Part shown: positions 1 through 10,191 of the stretch, in pieces
Numbering within the stretch: position 1 is the stretch's first letter
Layout of the letters: the number at the start of each line of letters is the position of its first letter
DNA from: Porogramme epimiltina
Taxonomy: Eukaryota; Basidiomycota; Agaricomycetes; Polyporales; Polyporaceae
Reading direction: 5' to 3'
Assembly (NCBI GenBank): GCA_900155495.1
Contig: FTLJ01000868.1
Coordinates: 1-34,754, forward strand
Length of the DNA: 34,754 nucleotides
Made by a program: the position numbers and the translations under genes
The notes under the pieces: generated by a model
Seen by the model: the letters and a program-made list of their open reading frames with translations, nothing else
What the model was told of the DNA's origin: nothing
Database searches by the model: none

Positions 1-363
1 TGACCGGACTATTGCGCAGAACCCACAGGAGGGCTTCATCCCGCAAGCGTCCTATCCACTCCGGTATGGACGTCGTCTACCTCCCCGCCGCGCTCAACGT
101 CTTCGATGAGATCCGCTGCCCGTTCGCCCAGGGCGTGCAGCGCGCCTCCGATGGGAATTGAACAGGCACCTGTTCAACCTCCATTGCGTCAGGCGGAAGA
201 ACGTCACGCCCGTTGAGAGCGGGGCGGTAGCGGTAGCGGTGCGGAGGCTGGAAGAGGAGCATCACTGCTGGCCGGGAACGGGCGGGAACGGGCGTTGGTG
301 TTGGTGGATAAGGTGTTCGCCTCTTCGGAGTAGCAGAAGGATGGAACACTGCCGACATTGAGT
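1..363 (+). pseudogene. FAD-dependent monooxygenase 3' fragment, copy 1
   Basis: This is the C-terminal end of a salicylate-hydroxylase-like FAD monooxygenase, the part just after the family's GDAAHAM...GAGQAIED FAD-binding motif. An acceptor AG at 27-28 is followed by EGFI, then a small deletion shifts the frame, and MDVVYLPAALNVFDEIR resumes at about 66-116, followed by CPFAQGVQRASD. The same exon is cleaner at 21618 (DGFILASVLSH). Downstream, the stretch matching SSEQQKDG of copy 3 has its first CAG changed to TAG at 331-333. The rest of the gene is not in the window on this side. Identity rests on alignment with the other three copies here and on recall of the family's C-terminal pattern. 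It is non-functional as it stands. It marks the left edge of the first duplicon. Confidence 0.7.
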
Positions 364-743
364 GCTCACTTGTAGTACCGACGATGGACCAGGGGCAGGG
401 CCAGCCACGATCGTTTATAGACGAGAGGACCGTTTGTTCAGGGACTCATTGACCGACTGAGTGTTAATGTATGTAGTAGCATGACAAAGCCCTATTCTTT
501 TATTTCCACCTCCAACATCTGAACGCTAAGCCAAGTCTCTCGTTGCAAGGGTTCTCATAAGTCACAGTAATCACTGTTTGGAGGCAAAACACACCTCCAA
601 ATGTGCATTCTCCAATCTTCCAAGGCGCGAGATGCGAGGCAGGTAAAATCCTTTTCACCTTACTTCCTTCCCGGAACGGTACATCGATTAAAGAATCTGG
701 GGAAAACTACAGATCGAAAATGCGTAACATGAGCTAGGATGAG
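364..743. other. 3' flank of NWD copy 1, no gene seen
   Basis: This stretch lies between the monooxygenase remnant and the NWD stop codon. It recurs after copies 2 (about 9840-10191) and 3 (about 21970-22335), including a shared 'gacaaagcc' segment and a run near 'gatcggaaat' or 'gatcgaaaat'. No open frame of note is present. On the minus strand an AATAAA hexamer (+ strand 499-504) lies about 240 nt past the NWD stop and could serve 3'-end formation, but copies 2 and 3 do not keep it. Confidence 0.5.
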
Positions 744-3700
744 TTATTTATCTGATGCGTCAACGAGTACAAGTTGACCTTCGTTCGTCGCAAGTGCAAT
801 CCTGTGCCCGCGAATGTCCCAGCCACCTGGTGCACGGAATATTCCAGTAGGAGTGTACCTGTAGCCAGGTGGAAGCCACCGCACCCGACGACGTTCCCCA
901 CCGGAGTCCACACGCCAAATCCACCCGTCATCCTCCACGTAGTAGTTCGGAAATTCTGACGAAAGAATAGGCGCTCCCTGTTTCGACTGGGAGGCCTCCT
1001 CGCGCTGTGTTGCAAGCGGCCAGTGCTCTGGGGATGGGATTGGGGCGTATCCCCCGTAGGCCACGACGGCGCGGTTGTCGGTGGAGAACTCAATGCGGCG
1101 GGCCAATACTTTTCTTGACGTCTCGACGCGGAGTTTATGTAGGAAACGGGGTGCGCGACTGTCATCGAGCTGGTTCTGGGTCATAGGATCTTCCACCGTT
1201 GAAGGTGGGCGATCTTGAAGGAGAGCAGAGACGTCCCAGATAGAAACACTACCGTACTCATCTGCTGAAAGGAGGCGCGATTTATCCGGGGAGAAAGAGA
1301 AGGCTTTAATTTCGTAAATGTGGTGCTCTGTCTTCACCTTCCATAGCACGGTGTTGGATGCGGCATCGCATATGCACATGTAAACTTCCGATGAGCCAAC
1401 TGTCGGAAACAAGGTTCAGTTCAAATCGTCTACTTCACGATATTCATAGACAGCTCGGGGTGACTCGCCTTCGCGTGATGAGACGAGAACACAATCGTTC
1501 TCTCCGGGAAGCACGGCCACGGCACCGAGAAACCACAGTCCTGTGAAGTTGTATATCACCCTCCAGGTCTCCGTCTCCGCATTCCACGCTTGCACCGTAT
1601 CTGATGAGCGCGAAATGAGAAGCTGCGAGTTCGAGGTGAAGGCAGTCTGCTCCACTGAACCCTTATGCCCGCGAAGCACCGTTCCGGAATAGTTGTCGTT
1701 TTCCCTGCTGTGGTACAGGTCAATTGAGTGGTCCCGCCAGCCGGAGAGCGCGATGCGAGACCCGTCAGACGACCAGGTCAACGTGACGTTTTGTGGACGA
1801 AAGAAAGAGGTTTCCGGACGTTCCGGAACGGTGAGGATGACCTTGGACGACGACAGCATGACATCCCAGAGCTGGACCGTCCCGTCTTGATGCGCGACAG
1901 CCAGGATGTTGTCGGCGTGGGGCGAGAATGCGACCATGACGACGGGCACCGGCGCGTGGACGGCGTTGCCCATTGGCGCGGATTCGCGCGAGACCGCGGG
2001 GAGGCTGGCCTGTAACATGGCCGTGTCCCATGTGCGTGCCGTTTTGCCATGGGAGGTTACAATATTGGCGCCGTCGGAGGAAAATCTCAAGTGCTTGATG
2101 TCTCCCTCCTTAATCTGTTCTGATTGACCGATCTGCTCTCCTGTGATGGGGTCCCAAAGTAGTATAATGGATCCGCATCCGACAGCGAGGGAGGATCCGT
2201 CGGGGGAGAAGTCGAGTGCCTGAGCCCTGTCCGGCATCTCCAGCACCATAGGGGCATCGGACTCTGAGGAGTGGTCGAGGGCCCACAGAGTGACTTTTCC
2301 GTAGCCTCCGCATGCGACTGTTTTGCCATCAGGAGAGACCGCAACAGCGCCGGAAAAGGAGTCGTTCTCAGGCTTGAGCGTGCGGACTTTGGAAGTGTCT
2401 GAAAGCGTCCAGATTTTGCACGTCCCGTCGGTGCTTCCGGAGACCAAAAAGGATCCGTCCCGCGAGAATGCTACAGATAATATGTCACTAGAATGACCTA
2501 TAAGAGTGGCTGTAAGCTTGATCTCCCCAGATTCCATATTCCACAATTTGACTGTATCGGGCTCGCTGTGGGCTGACGCGGCATAGTTTCCCTGGTACGA
2601 GTAGGCCACGCAGCGTACCCAATCCCACGGCACGTGGGGATCACAGGTCGGGTTTGGATTGCGCTTCTGCAGGAGGAGGCCTACTACTCCCGTTTGCGCA
2701 TCCAATACAAGAAGCCCCCCATTGGAAAAGCCTGCAAGGATATCCTTCCCATCAGGCGAGAACGCAACGCTCGTGACCATGTGTTCCTGTTTGAGGACAA
2801 GGAGTGGCTCTCCTGTGCGTGCGTCCCAGAGTCGAATAGTCTTGTCTTCGTTTCCACTGGTTACCACGAGATCGTTCGCCGGAGAATAATCTACGCCGCT
2901 GACTTCTCTGAAATGGCCCTCCATGATGGTCACATGCGCGTTCCAACGGGCAAGTGGTAACCCAACAGCGATGGTGATCTTCCCGTCAAAGTCTTTCTTG
3001 TACACCTTACGCAGGATGGAGCTTGAGGGGCAGGCCGGCAGGCCAGACGTGTACACCGTTGAGGCGGTGGTGGTGAAGGCGGGATAACACTGGCGAGTCA
3101 TGCGTTCACAGTCGAATAGTAAGTTGACTGTGTATTTTGACAACTCAAACTCGGAGGAGACATCCTAAGGAGATAGTCATGAAAGATATTTTAGCATATT
3201 TCAAGGCATCGTACATACCCGTAGGGTCCGTTGGGCGATTTGTAGAGCTCCCACGGCGACGAACATCTCGTCGATGAGGCTGAGTGCCTCGAGCCAATGC
3301 AGCAGTTGCTTTTCACAAAACGTTTTCAAAAGAACGAGAATTTCCGCATTGACCATGGATTTGCTGAGATGGTAGGCCCAGTGGCGCAAAGCGTATCGAA
3401 CATGTGACGGTATGTGAACTTTGACACGATCGACAAGATCGGAAATGTCCCTGTTGGGGAAAGAAATTTGGTCCGGTGTGATTTCACAGATGTTCCTGCA
3501 GAGTGCGGATGACATTATCTCGAAGCAGCGCTTTGCAAAGAGCGAATGATGGTCCCGAGGATTAATCGCTAGCTTAGGATTTGTGTTGGCGAGGAGGAAA
3601 TCAGGGAATGATGGATGGATGATCTGTATGAACCCGTCGCTGGACTGCGGGAGAGATATGACGGAGTGAACGAAAGCCAAGGTCCGTGCCGCCGTTCCAG

Positions 3701-5782
3701 TACGTAGTCCAAGGAGGTTTTCTAGTGCAAATGGTGACAGCCGGTCCTGTAACAGCACAACGGACCACACAACCAACATCAGTCGTTCCACTGTTTCCAA
3801 ATCCGCAGCATCCGTGATAATAGTGTTGAAGACGTCGTTGTACAGTCCATAGAGATAGGCCAAGGGCGACCCCTTAGGGGTATCCAGCATCCGAAGCACG
3901 ATCTTGAGCCGTTCCCATGGATTGTTGCTCATCTCGTCGGCAATGAACCTCATAGCGGTCGCGAGGAAGATAAAAAGTCTATGAGCGAGGAATACTAACT
4001 GCTTCTTCTCTTCCTCGGTCGGCCAGGATTCTTCCGCGGAGTATTCTTTCCTAATTGCTTTCAGTCGTTCTTCTACGTAGATGGCCATGTCTTGCTCCAC
4101 GATCTCAGGCGGAACTTCGTCTAGAGGGAATGAGTGGGTGGTCGCAAGGAGGGAGTCATAACGGAACCCCTTCACGATCCGAGGCTCAGGCCGACTAGTG
4201 ATCAAGAACTTGAGCGGGGAAAGGTCGGCGACGAAATGTGAGAGCGCAACGAGGATGACCGATACCGCCTCCTTATCGTCGCATTCGTCGAGGGCATCAA
4301 TTAGAATGACTTGGGAGGCGGGAGGTGCGCTTTTCATCGTGCGCAGTGGCTCGACGATGAGCTTCTCGAGCTGCTCCAACACTCTAGAGCGGTGGATGTC
4401 GGGATGAGCGGAGACCGCTTTCATGACTTGATTCGCAAACTCCGGACTGGATTCGGAAAGTTGATGTGCGATTGTGGGAAAGATTCGAAGTACGTCGCTA
4501 CGGCCGCCTGTACGTGCGCAGAAGAAGCTCGCTCCGAGACACCGTTTGTTGTTGCACCATTCGGCGATAGACTGGGAGATGGTGGTCTTGCCTGAACCGG
4601 GGGGACCCTTCATCCACATAATTGACAAATCCTTACGGACCGAGAACAGTGGGGACGTGCCGGTCTTGCCTTGCTCCGCTTCTCCAGTTATCCAAGACTG
4701 TATTGCTGATTGGACCTCCTCCCTTGTGCCCGCCATACATCCGACCCGGCCGCTATCGCCGTCGTTGTACCGCGCATCGCTGACGTGGTTGAGATCCTTG
4801 AGCGCTGTGACGCATTGTTAGTCTTCATAGGAAGAAGTGAACGGAAGACATGCCTGTGTCCAGTGCTTGCTTCTGTTTTCAAGGACTAAGCATAAGGAGC
4901 TGGACTCGAAAAAGGTAGCATGTGAGAGAACAAACCTCCACAGTGATCCCGCTATGAACTGCTAACTCAAGCTAGCGACACATTCGAGCATCAGTCTAGA
5001 GCCGTAGCCTTTCACTTGTATGGACACAGTCCGATGACGTACCATGAGACGATCAACGATCGAAGACAGCTTCTTGGTATGGCCATCTAGCTTCCCAGCG
5101 ATAGCTTCGACTTGGGCAATTTGCGTGATCGATCCTGGGCGATCCAGACGTTTTACAGCCTTGTCAACTTTTCGCATCTCTCTGCCACGTCAGGAATCAA
5201 GGTGTTAGTGTAGAGACAACCTCATGGGGGAAGAGTGTACTTTGTGAAGCGTTTCAGCCTCTGTGAAGTTTCCCAGGGGCAATCTTGCGCGTCGGGAAGG
5301 CCGTCGATAATTTGTCGCAAGGAGTCAACACGTCCGCCGAACTCGCCGAACGCGTTTTTGTTCGCGCTATATTTCTGTAGAAAAAATGCTGTTATGTTGT
5401 AGATCTCACTCTCCAGTCATGTCGTACTCACGTCAGAGACTTCCATTACAGTCACTGCCGCGCCGAAGGCCGCTTGAGCGGGTGGAAGAGGAACAGATGC
5501 TTCCTTCGCGATCTTGAGTATAATCCGCAGCGCTCCAGTAGCCGTCTTCTTGAAGTCCTGCCAGCCACAGGGAGGTCCATCGGCAATGCTGTCCTCGTCT
5601 GTGGCATCGGAGTCGTCGGGATCGACGTGTGTGTCTACAGGCGCTGGATCTTCGATGACGGGGTGTGTATTCGATGCTCCCGGAGGGTCGGGTGGCCCTG
5701 ATAGCTGAACGGGAGATGCCTCAGGATTTGAGACACACCAGAGACAACCCAGCGTCTTCGCGATTGCTCCCCACAATTTCAT
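744..5782 (-). CDS. NACHT-WD40 STAND protein (NLR-like), NWD copy 1
   Basis: Predicted 1548-aa NWD protein, a signalling NTPase of the fungal NLR-like class. Proposed exons on the minus strand, 5' to 3': 5782-5432, 5374-5241, 5181-5043, 4971-4936, 4872-4854 (19-nt microexon), 4804-3219, 3164-1439, 1399-744. Phases agree and the sum is 1549 codons with the TAA stop. The first ATG (MKLWGAIAK) is used; upstream in-frame codons give only a TTG. Residues about 75-220 are amphipathic and helical (WQDFKKTATGALRIILKIAK), resembling HeLo/MLKL-like N-domains (inference). NACHT: Walker A GPPGSGKT at about 293-300, Walker B VILIDALDE at about 392-400, LKFLITSRPE at about 424-433. From about 830 to the end lie some 14 WD40-like blades (MEGH, TIRLWD, CKIWTL, VSIWDV), enough for two propellers. 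The 39-nt last intron is unusually short; without it the protein would stop at the TGA at 1416-1418, losing about three blades. Known NWD proteins act in heterokaryon incompatibility or defence; the role here is inferred. Confidence 0.88.
4854..4872 (-). other. 19-nt microexon of NWD copy 1 with GC-AG intron
   Basis: The microexon encodes KQALDT plus the first base of an Ala codon. It joins the phase-0 end of exon 4 (…GITVE) to the phase-1 start of the NACHT exon (…LKDLNHVSDARY). The acceptor AG precedes it. The following intron begins GC (AG|GCATGT) and ends with a CTAAC branch-like site and CACAG. Copy 2 has AG|GTAAGT at the same place, which supports this as a real donor. Confidence 0.65.
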
Positions 5783-7137
5783 GTCTTGCAAGGGTCGAGA
5801 TGACGCTTCTGGGAGCGTTCAGAGAGGGTGGAGACAGAGAGAGAGAGAGAGCAGGGATAGAAGGATATGGGGCGTACGTTGAAGAGGCGGGGGGAGGTGC
5901 GGACGTTTAACGGTGTACAAGGTTTATGCAGCTGGCACTGCTTCTGAGGCGCTTGGTGGACCGATGCACACGGTGTCATGTGGGACGAACACGGGACGTA
6001 GGGTTCCGGGGAACTTGTGTCAAAGAAGCAGAGGATGGGGCGCTATCGCAGCCTTGTTGTCAAAAGGCTATGGGAATGCGGGGGAATGCACTGCCAGAGA
6101 AGCCGAGGGGCGATATTGCGCGTTCACACGGAGCAGGTCGATCTCTCTCTCTGTGCACGTTCGCATACGACGGAGAGCGAGTCACTGTGTGCATATCTGT
6201 TCAAGCGATATTATCGTCGAAATCAATGATTGTTGCATATGCTAGCACTTTGATGGAAATGAGAAGGGGAGAAACGACTGAGCAGATAGTAAACACGCGC
6301 ACCTACAAAGGAATCTGTCCCTAGGCCTGCACGCCCCCTGGCTGCTCCCCGCATTAATAGCATGCCATCATTTCTCCTATAACCTCTCCTGCGCTCCCAG
6401 ACCTACAATATCTCCCGCTAATCTCAAGAGCTTCCTAGCCATCCTCTCGCGCGCCGACTCAACACGCAATGTGCTCTCTATCAAAGCCTAGAAAGTGCAC
6501 AAACGGGTTAGTTACGAAGGATATTTCATGGGAACATGCTGTGGGTTTCGACATTCACTGCGTTCGCCCGGTCTTCATCGGGCGAGGTTCGATGGGAATG
6601 CTATCCCGGGGCAGCTACTGTCGCCGCGATCCAATTGCTCCGCGTCGGGCGTTCATGGTTTTGCTGTGCCTGGCATCGAGGGCGGCAAAAACAGTTGAGT
6701 TTGAATGGATTGCGCTGAATAAGGCGCGGGTGGAAGCCCAGAGCATAGCCTGGGGTATCGATGATTGGACGTTCGGAGATTGGGGGTCGTGCGGTGGACG
6801 GGGCTAGGGCGCGGGGCCGGAGCGGTCCAGTAGCTTGTCTCGCTGAACGTGGGCGTGGAGAAGACCCGACGGCTGGAGGGTGGACACAGGTGAGGCGAAG
6901 AACCCACTTGGCTGCCAAAGTGAGGCGCGGAGAGGCGCCAATCGTGCCGGAGAACATCATAGGAGGGGCGCGCTGGCTGTTGGCCGACTGACATGCGGGG
7001 CAGCCAATCCCGAGAAGAAGCGAGAGAAGGGGAGAGCCCAGCGAGGCGAGGCCTTGAGCGGTGCGTGCAGGCCCGCGCGAGGCGGCGAGCACGCCTGCGC
7101 CGCGAGCTCCAGGGCGGCGGGCCCGCCGTGAAAACGC
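5783..7137. other. Intergenic block 1 between NWD and ZIP remnant
   Basis: About 1.35 kb without a gene I can support, separating the minus-strand NWD start from the plus-strand ZIP remnant. It should hold the NWD promoter. The block is conserved in all four units (15205-16894, 27352-28683, about 30835-32310). Shared landmarks include 'gatgcac' followed by 'cacttgt…gaagcagagg', a 'cgcacctac' segment before a 'gtccct' run, 'gcaatgtgct', and 'gcgtcgggcgttcatgg'. Short open frames on both strands are not conserved in frame between the copies. A TGAGTCA (Gcn4/AP-1-like) site sits at its right end, 7139-7145. Confidence 0.55.
5831..5853 (-). promoter_or_regulatory. Pyrimidine-rich leader tract upstream of NWD copy 1
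   Basis: A (GA)n run on the + strand reads as a CT-rich tract on the coding strand, about 50-70 nt before the NWD ATG. Pyrimidine-rich leaders near transcription starts are common in filamentous fungi. The tract is shorter in copies 2 and 3. No convincing TATA box accompanies it. Confidence 0.35.
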
Positions 7138-7139
7138 GT

Positions 7140-9010
7140 GAGTCACAGCGTGACGAGTGCAGTCACCTCCTCTCCAGTGGCGTCATCGGCCTTCCCGTCA
7201 CTCCTCGGCCCGTGCCTACTGCGCCTGCGAACTGCCGCTCCGTACGGCACTTCTTCTGTACAACCCTGGGGCCTGAGCTTGCACCCTCCTTCGCGCAGCT
7301 GTCTCCTTCCCGACACTCCGGGCGACATGGCGGTCAATACCAGTCCTCAGGATCCTCTTCTTCGTGGACAAGCACTTTGGCACGGGGGTCATTCTCTCCA
7401 CCGCTTTCGCTCATCTCCTCTAGGATGCATTCGAGGTTATTCTTGATCTAGCCGTCAACAAGACATGGGAAATGGGGCACTGGGAATGTCTGATTGCGTG
7501 CGTCCCTTCGTTCATTCCCGGCGACGTCCTCGGAACGTCTCTCACCTCTTCCTGCTCAGTCTGGGGTCTCTGCTCTGCATATTCCTCATAGAATGTCGGT
7601 TTGTGTCCCATTCTCAACAATATCCATCCCTCACGCCCTTCTCCAGACATCTCGATCACATATGTCGACTGCCTCCACTCGTATCCATCCGCACCCTCAA
7701 CACCAACGGCCTCCGCTCCGGCGTCGTCTGCCTCGTCCATCTAGGTGGAATACGGCTGCTCCACTGCACAACGGCCCTCCATCCTCGTTGAGAACCCCCA
7801 CGGGGCCACCTCCCACACACCTTCCGAGCCTTCGCAAGGTCCCCTTCGGATGCATCCCCACTCAACAGCGCCTCCGCTTCGTAGGGCGCGACAACGTCCA
7901 CGCGCACCACGCGCACCACACACACACGTACCCCCACACCCCCGACGCGCGGCGACGCCCCCAAGCACAGCGGTAGTAGCGCCGACACCCGCGTTCTTCT
8001 CCGGGGTCACCATCGGCACGAGGCGCGCGCGGCGCACATGCAGCATCTCTCGTGCGACGCGCGCTGGTGGCGATGGGAATGCCTGTACCCGCGAGCGCGT
8101 CGGCGCGGCGCGGCGCGGTGTCGGGCCACCACCACCGTCCACACCGCCATCATCCATGACCGCGCGCACACGGACGGAGAGGTAGACCTCAAGGGGGCGC
8201 GGGCGTGTGCGCCTTCGGTGGTCGTCGAGGGGCGCGAGGGACACAAGTGCGGCAATGGGACCGGGAGGGGGACGGGAAGGGGAGCGGGGCGTGCCGCGGG
8301 CGGACGGGGGCACGGACGCGCGTACGCCCGTCTGGACATGGAGCGCTGAATGGATGGGATGCGCGGCGCGGCGGACGCGGACACGGGGGCGCGTGGGGAC
8401 GGCTCGGATGCGGACCAGTGCAGGGAGGAGGGGTCTGTGGTGGACGAAGAGATGAAGGTCGGGCGGCGGCGGCAAATCATCGCGATCCTGGTGCGTACCT
8501 CTCCCCTTCCTCCTCCCTTTCTCTTCCCCGCGCACCCTACACGCATACAGCATCGCTCGTCGCCGCGATCGTCTTCCACCCGCTCTTCGAGGGCATCTCG
8601 CGCGGGATCCGCATATCGCGGGCCGCCCGGACAAGCACTACGACGCGAGCGGCGAGGGCGACCGGGGGCGCACAGGCGGGGAGCGCGCGCTGAAGCCGCT
8701 CTTCGCGGTCACGTGCGCGACGACGTGCGTGTCTCCCCTTCCCGCTCTTTTTTTAGCCTTTCGCGTACGCTGACTCCCGCTCCCCGCCCCCCTCTCTCAT
8801 TTCCTCATACAGTGCACCTGGTGCCCCTGCAGGGCGTGATGGCCGCAGTGTTGGCGGGGATGCTCATCTGCGCGGCGTGCAGGGAGATGCTCGCGGGCGA
8901 CTTCGTCATGGACGCGCGCCTGTGGCGGAGCGCGGTCAGCCGGCAGGCGCTCGGGCTCGCGAGCCTCCTGCTCGATGTCGCCCCGATCGCGGCAATTGTC
9001 CGCACGGTGT
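7140..9010 (+). pseudogene. ZIP zinc-transporter pseudogene, copy A
   Basis: This is a broken fungal ZIP (ZRT/IRT-like) metal transporter. The 5' exon with TM1 is absent; similarity begins in the former first intron near 7200. FFVDKHFGTGVIL and TAFAHLL follow, then TAG at 7421-7423 where copies C and D have CAG. A second CAG-to-TAG lies at 7742-7744 (SI*VEY). The His-rich loop (about 7870-8350) is frameshifted. VGRRRQIIAIL is present near 8458-8490, but the exon with the TM4 HSLVIG-type motif is missing. TM5 survives as VAAIVFHPLFEG (about 8560-8595), and the TM7-8 end reads QGVMAAVLAGMLIC…ALGLASLLL (about 8830-8985). It then runs straight into monooxygenase sequence. It cannot encode a working transporter. 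Confidence 0.82.
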
Positions 9011-9840
9011 ACACTCCTGGGAGGACTACGCACAGTGAATGCCAGTTACTACAGAGGATGTCGTATCGAAATACGCTACGTGGGAGCCGGCTACTCCGGC
9101 CCTTCCGATGGTAAGCGTTTTTCTATTCGTTTCGTGATGATAGTATAACACGCGTCCGTGCAGAACATTCAAAACCGAATCCTCTGGGCGATCAGCTGGG
9201 CCAGGAAGCTACCTACATGTGTGCACAAACGAGTTGCAGTCATTGGGGACGCGGTAAGCTCTCACTGGATGACAGTAACTTGGATTCCTGCTCGCGCTGA
9301 CTGTCGTCACATATACTCCTACAGACGCACGCTATGACGTCATTCCAAGCCGCCGGCGCGGGCGCCGCCATCGGGGTGCGTCTGTTCCTCTCATCCGCGT
9401 TGACCTAATCGTGCGGTCGGGGTGCCGCGACGAACCCGCGGGACGGCTTCATCCTCGCGATCGCCCTCTTCCACCCCGACACCGACGTCGCTCACCTCCC
9501 TGCCGCGCTGAACATCGACGAGATCCGCCGCCCGTTCGCCCAGGGCGTGTAGCGCGGCTAGTAGCGCCCCTCCGATGAGAACGGGGACCTGTTCCAGCAC
9601 CATCGCGTCACGTTGGTCCGGGGAGCATCACGCCCGCTGAGAGCGCCGCAGGCGCGTTCCCACTGGAGAGGCTCGCCGTGGTGGCGCAGAGGCTGGAAGA
9701 GGACGGCGACTGGGTGCTGACGCGCTGACGGCTGGAAGCATCACCGCAGACCAGGCGCTCGGGATGGTGGACGAGGTGTTCCCCTCTTTGGGTCAGCAGG
9801 ACGGAGCGCCGCCGACGTTGAGTTTTCACCCGTGACATCA
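9010..9840 (+). pseudogene. FAD-dependent monooxygenase 3' fragment, copy 2
   Basis: This is the best-preserved fragment for the FAD motif. SWEDYAQ appears near 9020, followed by a TGA. An exon 9164-9253 reads NIQNRILWAIS and ends RVAVIGDA. After an intron (9254-9324, GTAAGC…ACAG) comes THAMTSFQAAGAGAAIG, the family's GDAxHAMxPxxAAGAGxAIE signature. The next intron starts GTGCGT, but its acceptor is lost (CCGCGG where copies 1, 3 and 4 have ACAG). DGFILAIALFH and then LPAALN-DEIRRPFAQGV follow, with a stop after GV. The N-terminal two thirds of the enzyme is absent. The fragment is fused to the 3' end of ZIP copy A. Confidence 0.78.
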
Positions 9841-10191
9841 TGGATGGACCAGAAGTAATGTCGGCCACGAGTGCGCTGTTTGTTCGGGAACTTGTTGACT
9901 GACTTGTTGTCAATATATATAGTACGACAAAGCCATATTCTTCCATTTCCATCTGAATGCTAAGCAAGGTCTCATCGAAAAGGTTCCCATAAATCATGAT
10001 GATTACTGTCTACAAGCAAAACGCATTTCATGGCTGCATTCCCCAAATTTCAACGCTAAAAAAATACGACAAACACGGGGCAGGTAAAATCCTTTTCATC
10101 GTATTTCCTTCTTAGACTCCAGAATGATACATCTATCAAAGCGCCCTGGGAAGAATACAGATCGGAAATGCGTAACATGACCTAAGATGAG
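9841..10191. other. 3' flank of NWD copy 2, no gene seen
   Basis: This corresponds to 364-743 of unit 1. It contains a short TATATATA-like run near 9915, and nothing coding. No AATAAA hexamer is visible on the minus strand at the position found in unit 1. Confidence 0.45.

Larger units (their letters stand above)
29..9441. repeat. Tandem duplicon unit 1 (9.4 kb)
   Basis: The unit runs from the last exon of monooxygenase fragment 1 to the same exon of fragment 2 at 9442. It contains NWD copy 1 (-), the intergenic block 5783-7137 and ZIP copy A (+). The same order recurs from 9442, 21618 and 30322. Similarity covers coding, intronic and intergenic DNA, so this is segmental duplication, not independent gene duplication. 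The true breakpoints are not known; the boundary was chosen at a recognisable exon. Confidence 0.8.

Noticed and set aside
744..1412. The last WD40 segment as a separate small gene
   Set aside because: Its only in-frame start near the edge is a TTG, there is no promoter space, and a short in-phase intron joins it to the main WD40 exon in all three copies. Kept as an alternative in findings.
3201..4736. Start of the NWD protein at the Met of MAGTREEVQ
   Set aside because: The exon stays open upstream to an acceptor at 4805-4806, encoding LKDLNHVSDARY, and in-phase upstream exons are conserved in all three copies. In related proteins the matching motif also lies well inside the protein.
6601..7146. 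181-aa minus-strand open frame in intergenic block 1
   Set aside because: The aligned regions of units 2 and 3 do not keep the same frame, and no domain is recognisable.
7741..8634. 297-aa open frame on the minus strand opposite ZIP copy A
   Set aside because: Arg/Pro-rich shadow of the ZIP His/Gly-rich region, and not kept as an aligned frame in the other units.
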